A DNA stretch of 37,399 bases from UBA5266 sp964610025 (GTDB lineage Bacteria; Bacteroidota; Bacteroidia; Bacteroidales; WCHB1-69), in assembly GCA_964610025.1 (NCBI GenBank), contig CAZSTX010000018.1, forward strand, positions 1-37,399, read 5' to 3'. The translations under genes were made by a program, and so were the position numbers. Shown in pieces: positions 1 through 8,600 of this stretch. Below the pieces are notes generated by a model, which searched no databases, was not told the origin of the DNA, and saw only the letters and a program-made list of their open reading frames with translations. Each line of letters begins with the position of its first letter. Within the stretch, counting starts at the first letter, position 1.

Positions 1-107
1 AATTATTTTAATGATATTCAATAAATTAAAATGTTTTTAAGGGTCGACTATTTAAATGAAATAAGAAAAGCAATGTATATAATTAAAAATCAACAAAGTA
101 AGTGATT

Positions 108-123
108 TGTTTCATGTGAAACA
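108..123. promoter_or_regulatory. parS-like palindrome downstream of mnmG
   Basis: TGTTTCATGTGAAACA, an inverted repeat with two 7-base arms around a central TG. It differs from the classical ParB-binding parS consensus (TGTTTCACGTGAAACA) at one central base. It ends two bases beyond the mnmG stop codon. A sister site lies at 2014-2029. As a 7-bp hairpin it could also act at the end of the mnmG transcript, but no T-run follows it on the minus strand. ParB binding is inference. Confidence 0.5.
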
Positions 124-125
124 TT

Positions 126-2009
126 TTAATGCCCTAACGCTATTAATAAAACAGAAATATCAGAAGGAGAAATACCACTTATACGTGAAGCTTGTCCTAA
201 TGTTGTAGGTTTAATTTTGTTTAATTTCTGACGTGCTTCGGTTGATAAAGATAAAATTTTGGAGTAATCAAAATACGGGTCTAACTTAATTTTATCTAAT
301 TGATTTATTTTAGCTGCAAATTCTTTTTCTTTTATAATATAATTTTCATATTTAATTAATATTTCAACTTCTTCAATAATTTCATCATTGTAAGAATGAT
401 TTTTTATATAATCATTTAATTTAGTAGAAAAAGAAATAATATCGTTTAAATAAATTTGAGGACGAAGAAGTAGGCGTGAAAATTTTGTTTTTTGTGAAAT
501 TTCAGAACTCTTTTTTATTTTTAATAAGGGATTTATATCTTCAGGTTTTATTGAGTATTTTTTGAGATATGAAATTAAAGAATTTATTTTTTCATTTTTA
601 ACAAGAAAATTTTGATAACGAGATTCGGATATTAACCCTATTTGATATCCTAATGAAGTTAAACGTATATCAGCATTATCTTGGCGTAGAAGAACACGAT
701 GCTCTGCTCTTGATGTAAACATACGGTATGGTTCGTCAACGCCTTTTGTTATTAAATCATCTATTAAAACTCCAATATAAGAAGATTCTCTGCTCAATAC
801 AATGGGGGCTATATTATTTATTTTTCTATGAGCATTAATACCTGCCATTAATCCTTGACAAGCAGCTTCTTCATAACCTGTAGTGCCATTAATTTGTCCA
901 GCAAAATAGAGAAAATTAATGTTTTTAGTTTCCAAGCTAGCATAAAGTTGAGTGGGAGGAAAATAGTCATATTCAATAGCGTAGCCTGGTTTAAAAATTT
1001 TAGCATTTTCTAATCCTGCTATGAGATGTAAAGCTTCTATTTGATTTTCTTCTGGAAGAGAAGATGAAAAGCCATTTAAATAATATTCTATTCCATTTTC
1101 GCTTTCGGGTTCTAAAAAAAGCTGATGAAAATCTTTTCCCGAAAATCTTTCTATTTTATCTTCAATAGATGGACAATAACGAGGTCCAACACCTTGAATT
1201 CTACCTTGAAACATAGGAGATTTACTAAACCCTTTTCTTAAAACAGCATGCACATTAGGATTAGTGTAAGTGATCCAACAACTTTTTTGTGATAATTTAG
1301 ATTTTATATTTAAAAAAGAAAATCCGTTAATACATTCATCGCCTTTTTGTTCTTCGAGTTTTGAAAAGTCGATAGTTCTACTATCAACTCTAACAGGAGT
1401 TCCTGTTTTTAAACGTAAACTTTTAAATCCTAAAGAATTTAAATTTTCTGTTAATCCTTCAACAGCATTTTCTCCTAAACGTCCTGCTTTAAAATTTCTT
1501 TCTCCAATATGTATAACTCCATTTAAAAAAGTGCCATTTGTAAGAATAGTTGCTTTAGAATAAAATTCGGCACCTAATTTTGTGCGAACACCTATTATGG
1601 AATTATTTTCAACAATTAATTCAACAACAGTATCTTCACGGATATCTAAATTTTTAGACGATTCTAAAATATGCCTCCATTCAGAAGAATATTTATACTT
1701 ATCATTTTGGCTACGAGGACTCCACATAGCAGGTCCTTTTGAGCGATTTAACATTCTAAATTGAATCATTGTTTTATCTGCAACAATTCCTGTATAGCCT
1801 CCCAATGCATCAATTTCTCTTACTATTTGCCCTTTGGCTATTCCACCAACAGATGGATTACACGATAAAAAAGCAATAGTATTAATATTCATTGTTAGTA
1901 AAAGAGTACGCGAGCCTAAATTAGAAGCTGCCATAGCTGCTTCACAACCGGCATGACCTCCACCGACAACTATAATATCATATAATTCACTATATTTTAT
2001 ATAACTCAT
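126..2009 (-). CDS. mnmG: tRNA uridine-5-carboxymethylaminomethyl synthesis enzyme MnmG (GidA)
   Basis: FAD-dependent partner of MnmE in the cytoplasmic modification of uridine 34 (cmnm5U/nm5U) in certain tRNAs. The FAD-binding Rossmann motif VVGGGHAG lies at about residues 14-21. The family motif GPRYCPSIEDKI with its cysteine follows in the middle of the protein, then FAGQINGTTGYEEAACQG and the FTSRAEHR segment. Length is about 627 residues, normal for full-length MnmG. The frame is open to an ATG at 2030, but that start codes for seven extra residues lying inside a parS-like palindrome (2014-2029). The ATG at 2009 gives the usual short N-terminus before the Rossmann strand, so I chose it. 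The gene is last in a minus-strand run, 35 bases after ybeY, and probably shares its transcript. mnmG/gidA is often near the replication origin, which fits the parS-like sites on both sides. Confidence 0.96.
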   Translation of the reverse strand: MSYIKYSELYDIIVVGGGHAGCEAAMAASNLGSRTLLLTMNINTIAFLSCNPSVGGIAKGQIVREIDALGGYTGIVADKTMIQFRMLNRSKGPAMWSPRSQNDKYKYSSEWRHILESSKNLDIREDTVVELIVENNSIIGVRTKLGAEFYSKATILTNGTFLNGVIHIGERNFKAGRLGENAVEGLTENLNSLGFKSLRLKTGTPVRVDSRTIDFSKLEEQKGDECINGFSFLNIKSKLSQKSCWITYTNPNVHAVLRKGFSKSPMFQGRIQGVGPRYCPSIEDKIERFSGKDFHQLFLEPESENGIEYYLNGFSSSLPEENQIEALHLIAGLENAKIFKPGYAIEYDYFPPTQLYASLETKNINFLYFAGQINGTTGYEEAACQGLMAGINAHRKINNIAPIVLSRESSYIGVLIDDLITKGVDEPYRMFTSRAEHRVLLRQDNADIRLTSLGYQIGLISESRYQNFLVKNEKINSLISYLKKYSIKPEDINPLLKIKKSSEISQKTKFSRLLLRPQIYLNDIISFSTKLNDYIKNHSYNDEIIEEVEILIKYENYIIKEKEFAAKINQLDKIKLDPYFDYSKILSLSTEARQKLNKIKPTTLGQASRISGISPSDISVLLIALGH

Positions 2010-2013
2010 AAAA

Positions 2014-2029
2014 GGTTTCACATGAAACA
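2014..2029. promoter_or_regulatory. parS-like palindrome upstream of mnmG
   Basis: The core GTTTCACATGAAAC (2015-2028) is the exact reverse complement of the core of the site at 109-122. It again differs from the parS core GTTTCACGTGAAAC by one central base. It lies between ybeY and the preferred mnmG start, so mnmG is flanked by two near-parS sites in opposite orientation. Function as a ParB site is inference. Confidence 0.5.
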
Positions 2030-2044
2030 TGAAATGTAAATAAT

Positions 2045-2479
2045 TTATAATGAGAGAGTAACATATTTATTTATATAATAATCTTCTTTTTCTCTCATAA
2101 TTTTTTTTTCTTTAGTATTTTTATCTTTATATCCACATAAATGTAAAATTCCATGAATGATAACACGTAAAAGTTCATTATGAAAAGTAACATTATAATT
2201 TTTTGCATTTTCTTTTACTCTTTCTATGCTAATCATAATATCACCAGAAATTATAATATCTTCTGTATAATCGAATGTAATAATGTCTGTTAAATAATTA
2301 GAATTTAAATATTTTATGTTTATATTTAATAAAAAACTATCAGAACAAAATATATATGTAATATTTCCAAAATGTTTTTCTTCTTCAGAAATAACAGATA
2401 TAATCCACTCCTTTAATTTTTTTTTTTGTTTTAAATGGAATGAGATATCGTTGTTAATAAAATAAATAGTAGATTTCAT
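2045..2479 (-). CDS. ybeY: Endoribonuclease YbeY (16S rRNA maturation)
   Basis: YbeY is a metal-dependent endoribonuclease needed for 16S rRNA 3'-end maturation and ribosome quality control. The 144-residue protein has the conserved TDIITFD segment at about 64-70 and the zinc motif HGILHLCGYKD at 109-119. In the canonical motif the third zinc ligand is His (HGxLHxxGYDH). Here that position is Asp119, while His109 and His113 are kept. From memory, this Lys-Asp form is common in Bacteroidota YbeY, so I read it as a lineage variant and not a broken gene. It lies 42 bases after the HATPase gene and 35 bases before mnmG on the same strand, consistent with one transcript. The length is normal for the family. 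Confidence 0.93.
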   Translation of the reverse strand: MKSTIYFINNDISFHLKQKKKLKEWIISVISEEEKHFGNITYIFCSDSFLLNINIKYLNSNYLTDIITFDYTEDIIISGDIMISIERVKENAKNYNVTFHNELLRVIIHGILHLCGYKDKNTKEKKIMREKEDYYINKYVTLSL

Positions 2480-2521
2480 ATGTTTAAAAATTTAAAATAT
2501 ATTTTTTAATAAAAACAAAAA

Positions 2522-2983
2522 TTAAAAACTTTTATTATATACTTCTTTTTTCTTGTTTTGTGATAATGCTGTTTCTCTTTCTTTGTTAATTTGTATGGGG
2601 ACTTCAATTTGGTAGCTAATAGTATTCCCATTGTTTAAAAATTCTAATTTATTTGAAAGCAATTCAATAATTGATAATCCATTAGTTGAACGATTTTCTA
2701 TGGCTTCATTAATATATTTAGAATAATTAAACCCATTACCTTCATCTGAGATAGAAAAAGTAATATTTTTATTAGATAATTGATAAGCTATTTTAACTTT
2801 TTTTGATTTATCTAATTGATTTCCATGAATAATAGCATTTTTAACAGCTTCTATTAAAGGAGTAGAAATTATGCCTAAATAATCGCAATCAATGTTAAAA
2901 TCAAGCATTAAATCATCTATAAATTTTTCGATATCAATAAGTTTATTTAAGTCTGAATCTATTTCGAATTCGGTATAAAACAT
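2522..2983 (-). CDS. Anti-sigma-factor-like HATPase (RsbW-type ATP-binding protein)
   Basis: Small GHKL-fold ATP-binding protein of 153 residues with no sensor or phospho-acceptor domain. The N-box is EAVKNAIIHGN at 45-55 (Glu45, Asn49), the G1 box DEGNGF at 80-85, and a short NGLSI G2 segment follows near residue 100. This matches the HATPase_c_2 group, which includes RsbW and SpoIIAB, protein kinases or anti-sigma factors that act with anti-anti-sigma partners. No STAS-domain partner or sigma factor is in the window, so its target is unknown. The tail (about 130-153) is Lys/Glu rich. It is the first gene of the run with ybeY and mnmG. A candidate -7 box lies 39-46 bases upstream of its ATG. 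Confidence 0.8.
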   Translation of the reverse strand: MFYTEFEIDSDLNKLIDIEKFIDDLMLDFNIDCDYLGIISTPLIEAVKNAIIHGNQLDKSKKVKIAYQLSNKNITFSISDEGNGFNYSKYINEAIENRSTNGLSIIELLSNKLEFLNNGNTISYQIEVPIQINKERETALSQNKKKEVYNKSF

Positions 2984-3021
2984 GGCTTATTTTTTATAAG
3001 TTAGATATTATTTTCTGAAGA

Positions 3022-3029
3022 CAAAAATA
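3022..3029 (-). promoter_or_regulatory. Bacteroidota -7 element for the HATPase-ybeY-mnmG run
   Basis: On the minus strand this reads TATTTTTG, matching the TAnnTTTG consensus of the Bacteroidota primary sigma factor. A start of transcription near 3015 would leave a leader of about 30 bases. No convincing -33 TTTG was found at the expected distance. Confidence 0.4.
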
Positions 3030-3082
3030 CAAAAAAATACATAGTAATTATTAATAATTTACAATAATAATGTTATTTTATT

Positions 3083-3090
3083 TAATTTTG
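3083..3090 (+). promoter_or_regulatory. Bacteroidota -7 element for yifB
   Basis: TAATTTTG fits TAnnTTTG and lies 17 bases before the yifB ATG, implying a very short leader. The region 2984-3107 is therefore a divergent promoter zone, with the opposite -7 box at 3022-3029. The -33 part is not clear. Confidence 0.4.
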
Positions 3091-3107
3091 TAAAAAAAAA
3101 GTAATTT

Positions 3108-4646
3108 ATGATAGTAAAAACATTTGGAAGTGCAATTTATGGAATTGATGCTATTCCTATTACTGTAGAAGTGAATGTAGAAAGTGGGATTAATTTTTTT
3201 TTAGTAGGACTTCCTGATAGTGCTGTAAAAGAAAGTCAACAACGAATAGATTCAGCATTAAAATTTTATAATTATAGGATACCAGGGAAAAAAATTATTG
3301 TCAATTTAGCTCCTGCCGACATTCGCAAAGAAGGGTCTGCTTATGATCTTACAATAGCTATAGGAATTTTAGCTGCATCAGAGCAAATTAAAGAAGATTT
3401 GTTAGATAAATATATTATTATGGGAGAATTATCTCTCGATGGAGAATTAAAACCCATTAAAGGAGCTTTATCTATAGCAATAGAAGCGCGTAAACAAGGA
3501 TTTAAAGGATTTATTTTGCCAAAAGCCAATGCAGTAGAAGCAGCAATAGTAGATAATTTAGAAGTATTTGGAGTTAGTACAATTAAAGAAGTGATTGATT
3601 TTTTTAATGGCGACCAAGACTTAACAGCAACAATAGTCAATACAAGAGAAAAGTTTTATAAAAATATAAACGAATATGAATTTGATTTTGAAGATGTTAA
3701 AGGACAAGAAAATACAAAAAGAGCACTCGAAATAGCTGCGGCTGGCGGGCATAACGCTATTTTAATAGGACCTCCTGGTTCTGGTAAAACGATGTTAGCA
3801 AAACGATTACCTTCTATTCTACCTCCCCTTACATTGCATGAAGCCTTAGAAACAACAAAAATACATTCTGTAGCAGGAAAGATGCATAAAGATACTGCTT
3901 TGATTTCTATTCGTCCTTATCGGGCACCGCATCATACTATTTCTGATGTGGCACTTGTAGGAGGAGGTTCTAATCCTCAGCCTGGCGAAATATCATTGGC
4001 ACACAATGGAGTATTGTTTTTAGATGAGTTGCCTGAATTTAAACGAACAGTTTTAGAAGTTATGCGCCAGCCTTTAGAAGAAAGAAGTGTGTGTATTTCT
4101 CGTTCAAAAATGAGTGTGGAATATCCGGCTTCTTTTATGTTTATTGCTGCAATGAATCCTTGTCCTTGTGGATATTATAATCATCCTGAAAAAGATTGCA
4201 CATGTGCTGCCGGAGTAGTACAACGCTATTTGAATAAAATTTCTGGTCCTTTAATGGATAGAATAGATTTACACGTAGAAGTTATTCCTGTTCCATTCAA
4301 AGAATTGGCTGAAAAAAATAAAGGAGAAAAAAGTAGTATTATACGAGAAAGAGTGATTAAAGCAAGAAAAATACAAGAAATAAGATTTAAAAATCAAAAA
4401 GGAATTTATTGCAATGCACAAATGAATTCTAAATTAGTTGCTAAACACTGTATCATATCAAAAGAAGGACAAACTTTATTAAAAATTGCTATGGAAAAAT
4501 TGGGATTATCGGCGAGAGCTTATGATAGAATATTAAAAGTGAGTCGTACTATTGCCGATTTAAACGATAGCGATGATATTCAAATAGAACATCTATCAGA
4601 AGCTATTCATTTTAGAAGTTTAGATAGAGATAATTGGGGAAAATAA
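3108..4646 (+). CDS. YifB/ComM-family Mg-chelatase-like AAA+ ATPase
   Basis: A 512-residue YifB/ComM-type protein. Residues about 1-165 form the N-terminal ChlI-like (Lon protease S5-like) domain, then an AAA+ Mg-chelatase domain follows. Its Walker A GPPGSGKT is at about 221-228 and its Walker B is LFLDELPEF. A cysteine-rich insertion (CPCGYY...CTC) precedes the C-terminal Mg_chelatase_C domain (about 410-505). In naturally competent bacteria the homologue ComM is a helicase that promotes branch migration during transformation. In others the role is unclear, and chelatase activity is not implied. Note that a ComF-type gene also occurs in the window (18830). The stop codon is one base from the stop of the convergent ABC exporter gene. 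Confidence 0.93.
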   Translation: MIVKTFGSAIYGIDAIPITVEVNVESGINFFLVGLPDSAVKESQQRIDSALKFYNYRIPGKKIIVNLAPADIRKEGSAYDLTIAIGILAASEQIKEDLLDKYIIMGELSLDGELKPIKGALSIAIEARKQGFKGFILPKANAVEAAIVDNLEVFGVSTIKEVIDFFNGDQDLTATIVNTREKFYKNINEYEFDFEDVKGQENTKRALEIAAAGGHNAILIGPPGSGKTMLAKRLPSILPPLTLHEALETTKIHSVAGKMHKDTALISIRPYRAPHHTISDVALVGGGSNPQPGEISLAHNGVLFLDELPEFKRTVLEVMRQPLEERSVCISRSKMSVEYPASFMFIAAMNPCPCGYYNHPEKDCTCAAGVVQRYLNKISGPLMDRIDLHVEVIPVPFKELAEKNKGEKSSIIRERVIKARKIQEIRFKNQKGIYCNAQMNSKLVAKHCIISKEGQTLLKIAMEKLGLSARAYDRILKVSRTIADLNDSDDIQIEHLSEAIHFRSLDRDNWGK

Positions 4647-4647
4647 G

Positions 4648-6471
4648 TTATTCTTTAAATGCTTGATGACGAAGTAAATTACTGTAAAATCCATTTAATT
4701 CGACAAGTGTTTGATGATTTCCTCTCTCAACAATTTCTCCTTGTTCTAATACAATAATTTCATCGGCAGTTAAAATAGTTGATAGACGATGAGCAATAAC
4801 AATAGAAGTTCTATTTTTCATAAGATTATTTAAAGCATTTTGTACAAATACTTCTGATTCGGAATCGAGCGAAGAAGTGGCTTCGTCTAAAATGAGAATA
4901 GGAGGATTATTTAAGATAGCACGGGCAATACTAATACGTTGTTTTTGACCTCCAGATAGTTTAATTCCTCTATCGCCAACAATAGTATCGAACCCACAGC
5001 TTAGATTTTTTATAAAATTGTAAATATCAGCTGTTTTTGCAGCATTTATTACTTGTTCTTTACTTATGTTTTTTATTCCAAATGCAATGTTATTAAAAAT
5101 AGTATCGTTAAATAAAATATTTTCTTGTGAAACAATGCCAAATAATGAACGTAAACTTTTAATATTAAAATCTTTAATATTAATTCCATCGATTAATATA
5201 GCCCCATCTACAACATCGTAAAAACGAGGTAAAAGATGAATTAAAGTTGATTTTCCGCTTCCTGAACTACCACACAATGCAATTATTTTCCCTTTTGGAA
5301 TAATAAGGTTTATATTTTTTAAAACAATTTTATCTTCATAAGAAAAATGAACGTTTTGAAATACTATATCTTTGTTGAATGAAGAAATAATATGAGCATT
5401 AGAATTTTCTGTAATTTTTTCATCAGATAATAAGAGAGTTTCAATACGATTTAAAGAAGCAAACCCTTTTTTTAAATTAGCAATAGCTTCTGATATATTT
5501 TTTGCAGGATTGATAATTTGTGTAAATAAAACAATATATGTAATAAACATTTCGGCTGTAAAATTATCATTCCCTTTAAGCACCATGTAACTGCCTAAAA
5601 GAAGAATAAAAATGACAACAGTACTACCTAAAAATTCGCTCATAGGAGAAGATAAATCCCTAAGGCGATTTATTTTAATTATTTGTTTACTATAAGAGTC
5701 ATTGATTTTAGAAAAATAATTAAAAATATTATTTATAGCATTAAAACCTTTTATAATACGCAATCCATAAATACTTTCTTCTATGATAGAAAATATTTCA
5801 CTTTGTTTTGTTTTAGCAGAAAGTGATTTTTGTTTTAATTTGCGTTGTAATCGGTTAATAATAAAACCAACAAGTGGAAGTATAATGAGAATAAAAATAG
5901 TAAATTTAATATTAATAAAAAATAAAGCAAATAGAAAAAATAAAATAGTTATAGGTTCACGAAAAAGCTGCTGAAATGAATTAAGAATATAATTATCAAC
6001 ATCTTGTACGTCATTAATTGCTCTTGTAAGTATGTCGCCTTTGCGATTTTCTGAATAAAAAGACAAAGGAAGAATTAAAATATGAGAATATATTTTATTG
6101 CGTAAATCTTTTGTAATATTTCCTCTAATTGGAATAAGCAACCAGGTAGAGAGGTAATAAAATATATTTTTTAATAAAAAGAAAATAAATACACATAAAA
6201 TTAAAATAGATAAAGTTGCAAATAACCCTTTTGAAATGATAATTTTACTTAATAAATACTGTATATATAATATTAAATCATTAAAAGAAAATGTAATGGT
6301 AGGTTTTTCAATAATATGTGGAATTTGATTGAAAATAAGAGATAAGAATGGAGCTAATAATGAAATAGATATAATAGAGAAAAAAACATAAAAAAGATTG
6401 AAAATGACAATGGTAGTTATTTTAAAAGTATAAGGATTTAAAAGATGAAATAGTTTTTTATAATCACTCAT
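4648..6471 (-). CDS. MsbA-like ABC exporter (fused membrane and ATPase domains)
   Basis: A half-size ABC exporter of 607 residues in the inner membrane. The N-terminal ABC_membrane domain spans about residues 1-330, with hydrophobic segments starting near 20, 65, 90 and 175-205 and the LPLSFYSENRKGDILTR coupling segment near 135-150. The ATPase domain has Walker A GSSGSGKST at 401-409, signature LSGGQKQR near 504 and Walker B ILILDEATS. This layout is that of MsbA and related lipid or drug exporters. In Bacteroidota such a gene is often called the lipid A or drug exporter, but the substrate cannot be read from sequence. It starts three bases after the stop of the upstream lipoprotein gene, so the two are very likely cotranscribed, which hints at an envelope role. 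Confidence 0.9.
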   Translation of the reverse strand: MSDYKKLFHLLNPYTFKITTIVIFNLFYVFFSIISISLLAPFLSLIFNQIPHIIEKPTITFSFNDLILYIQYLLSKIIISKGLFATLSILILCVFIFFLLKNIFYYLSTWLLIPIRGNITKDLRNKIYSHILILPLSFYSENRKGDILTRAINDVQDVDNYILNSFQQLFREPITILFFLFALFFINIKFTIFILIILPLVGFIINRLQRKLKQKSLSAKTKQSEIFSIIEESIYGLRIIKGFNAINNIFNYFSKINDSYSKQIIKINRLRDLSSPMSEFLGSTVVIFILLLGSYMVLKGNDNFTAEMFITYIVLFTQIINPAKNISEAIANLKKGFASLNRIETLLLSDEKITENSNAHIISSFNKDIVFQNVHFSYEDKIVLKNINLIIPKGKIIALCGSSGSGKSTLIHLLPRFYDVVDGAILIDGINIKDFNIKSLRSLFGIVSQENILFNDTIFNNIAFGIKNISKEQVINAAKTADIYNFIKNLSCGFDTIVGDRGIKLSGGQKQRISIARAILNNPPILILDEATSSLDSESEVFVQNALNNLMKNRTSIVIAHRLSTILTADEIIVLEQGEIVERGNHQTLVELNGFYSNLLRHQAFKE

Positions 6472-6474
6472 AAT

Positions 6475-7416
6475 TTATTCATTATTTTTTTTATAGAAAT
6501 AATTATTAGAAAATATAAATACTTCACTTAAAGTATCACTAACACTTTCATTATTTTGAATCAATTGATATGATAATATTGCTGTTTTTGAATTATAATT
6601 CAACTGAAATTTGTCGTTAGAAGAATAATTGAAAATTAAGTAATTTAAACTATCGCAAAAAATAGGATAATTAAAATTTAAACTATCATCATTTATTTCA
6701 ATGGCAGTTATTCCTTCAAAAAAACAATCTTTGCAATTAGAACCTTTAAAAACACTTAAATAGATAGGGTTGTTTTTAAAAGAATTAAGTCGATAAAAAG
6801 TAGTAATTTTTGCATGAATAAAATTATAGTCATTAGAAGAATGCATTTTTTCATTTAACCAAGACTTTAATTTTCCATTAGCAGTACGGTATTGAAAAAC
6901 ATTAATATGTGTTTTAAATGACATACCAGCATTTTCGTCCCATGAAAAAACTTTTATGTTTTTATCTGGCGATGTGGTAGTTGTTAACATTCTGTGCCTA
7001 ATAGGAGAAGAAATACTTTTCGGGTCTTCTAAAATATGTTGCAAATAGTAAGCTGTTAAGTAATTTAATGAATCTACAATATTATAAATATTTGGTTCCG
7101 AAAAACTAAAAAGCAATTCTAATGTATTTAATAGTTCATAGATTTTTTTTCTTTTTGTTTCAAAAGTAGTTTCAGGAATTTCGTATTCAAAGATTTTTTC
7201 TCTAATTGTTAAAGGATTTTCTTCAGTTAAACTAACAATGGTAATTCCATATAGCGAGTCGGTTCTCATTAAAGAATAAGTTTCAATTGGGTCTGTAATA
7301 GAGTCGTTGTTTTCTTTTGTTGCAGGTTCACGTGAGTGGCATTGAATAAAAAAAACACTTGTAAAAAAAATAAAAAGAAGTTGTTTAAATAAAAAACAAT
7401 TAATTTTTTTCCCCAT
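6475..7416 (-). CDS. Probable lipoprotein of unknown function
   Basis: I do not recognise a family. From the ATG at 7416 the protein has a basic start (MGKK), a hydrophobic stretch (about residues 8-22) and a Cys at 26 in the context FFIQC, a weak lipobox because Gln precedes the Cys. It is probably an exported lipoprotein. The rest is soluble, with many Asn/Ser/Tyr/Phe residues and a CKDC pair about three quarters along. An in-frame ATG at 7449 would add 11 residues; I prefer 7416 because its upstream bases are A-rich and the n-region is of normal length. It is transcribed just ahead of the MsbA-like exporter (three-base gap), so an envelope-linked job is plausible but unproven. Confidence 0.7.
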   Translation of the reverse strand: MGKKINCFLFKQLLFIFFTSVFFIQCHSREPATKENNDSITDPIETYSLMRTDSLYGITIVSLTEENPLTIREKIFEYEIPETTFETKRKKIYELLNTLELLFSFSEPNIYNIVDSLNYLTAYYLQHILEDPKSISSPIRHRMLTTTTSPDKNIKVFSWDENAGMSFKTHINVFQYRTANGKLKSWLNEKMHSSNDYNFIHAKITTFYRLNSFKNNPIYLSVFKGSNCKDCFFEGITAIEINDDSLNFNYPIFCDSLNYLIFNYSSNDKFQLNYNSKTAILSYQLIQNNESVSDTLSEVFIFSNNYFYKKNNE

Positions 7417-7476
7417 TTTTCGATTACTTTGCTTGATTTTTATCAACATTGAAATAGGTATTATATTTTAATTTTG

Positions 7477-7484
7477 CAAATATA
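7477..7484 (-). promoter_or_regulatory. Bacteroidota -7 element for the lipoprotein-exporter pair
   Basis: Minus-strand TATATTTG, an exact TAnnTTTG match, with a TTTA 19 bases further upstream in the -33 position (one mismatch to TTTG). Transcription would begin near 7470. The rest of the gap 7450-7587 shows nothing else. Confidence 0.5.
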
Positions 7485-7587
7485 TATAAAAATCTTTAAT
7501 GATTAAACTGTTTGATATAGAACTTAGATTTAATTAAAAGATATTAAGAAATTATATTAATTTTTTATTCTATAAGTGTATTTTAAT

Positions 7588-8589
7588 TTATTTTTTACTT
7601 TTTGGCAAATCATTTTTTCCCATAATACTTGCATATACTTTTGTATAAGTTTCATAATCCGTTCCCATCGACATGGCTCTTAAAATAGCAATACGTTTTT
7701 GAATAGGGGGATGTGTTGAGGTTAAATTTTCTTTATGTTCTTTTAAATGTGGTTTATTAATACACATTGCAGCTGCCATTTTTCCTGGATTAAATACTGT
7801 ATTATCGCCTGATATTTTTTCTAAAGCATTGGCTAAACTCACAGGATCGCGTGTAAAATTGACAGAAGTAGCATCGGCAAGATATTCTCTTTTGCGAGAT
7901 AACGAAAAATAAAACAAACGAGCTAATATCGGAGCTAGTATTGCTAATGCAGCGACAAGGATAAGTATTATAATTTGAGCAATGCCAGCATTTCCTTTTC
8001 CTCCTGAATTATTTCTTTTATTGCTACTTCCTCCAAAAATCATAGAACGTAATGCTATTTCTGAAATAATAACAATTGTTCCTAACATAACACTAGCAAA
8101 AGTCATATATTTTACATCTCGATTATAAACATGCGACATCTCGTGTGCCATTACCGCTTGTATTTCTTGACGATTTAACTGCTTACGTAATCCAGAAGTA
8201 ATAGCAACAATGCTTTTTTTTGGATTCATACCTGTAGCAAAAGCATTCATAGCAGATGTTTCTATTGTATATATTTTTGGGATAGGCAATCCGCTTGCTA
8301 TTGATAATTCTTCGATTATATTATATAATTCTTTATCATCGTCGGCTGTAATTTCTTTTGCGTTTGCCATATTTAAGATAATTTTACTTCCTCCTATTAA
8401 TGCTATAACTGTTTGTATTGTCCAGATAATAATAGCAATAAAAATACCATTAATCATTCCTTGGTAGGGGATGTCAGTGGGAGGTATAAGAAGATAACCT
8501 AAGCCTCCGCCTAAAATTATCAATAACAATCCCATACCTATAAAAATAAACCAAGATTTTCGTTGGTTACTTTTAATTAAATCGTACAT
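7588..8589 (-). CDS. htpX: M48-family zinc metalloprotease (HtpX-like)
   Basis: Membrane-embedded zinc protease of 333 residues that, in the HtpX family, degrades damaged or misassembled membrane proteins. Two N-terminal membrane segments (about 13-33 and 45-67) precede the catalytic helix HEMSH at 149-153. A further hydrophobic pair (about 165-185 and 200-225) and the third-ligand region REYLADATS near 235 follow. The Gly/Ser/Asn-rich loop at about 188-200 is typical of the family. The ATG is 11 bases after the lemA stop. The lemA-htpX pair is a conserved gene couple in many bacteria. No heat-shock-like motif of the kind seen before dnaK and clpB was noticed upstream. Confidence 0.93.
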   Translation of the reverse strand: MYDLIKSNQRKSWFIFIGMGLLLIILGGGLGYLLIPPTDIPYQGMINGIFIAIIIWTIQTVIALIGGSKIILNMANAKEITADDDKELYNIIEELSIASGLPIPKIYTIETSAMNAFATGMNPKKSIVAITSGLRKQLNRQEIQAVMAHEMSHVYNRDVKYMTFASVMLGTIVIISEIALRSMIFGGSSNKRNNSGGKGNAGIAQIIILILVAALAILAPILARLFYFSLSRKREYLADATSVNFTRDPVSLANALEKISGDNTVFNPGKMAAAMCINKPHLKEHKENLTSTHPPIQKRIAILRAMSMGTDYETYTKVYASIMGKNDLPKSKK

Positions 8590-8600
8590 AATAAATTATT

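Noticed and set aside
1..107. A gene or RNA at the left edge
   Set aside because: No open frame of useful length, hairpin or motif was seen apart from the palindrome that follows at 108.
1270..1764. Open frames on the plus strand inside mnmG
   Set aside because: They lie antisense to a highly conserved enzyme, resemble no family, and have no promoter. They are shadows of the real gene.
2121..2150. TATATCCACA resembling a DnaA box near the parS-like sites
   Set aside because: It is a single copy with a mismatch, inside the ybeY coding sequence, with no cluster or AT-rich unwinding element. It is not evidence for an origin.
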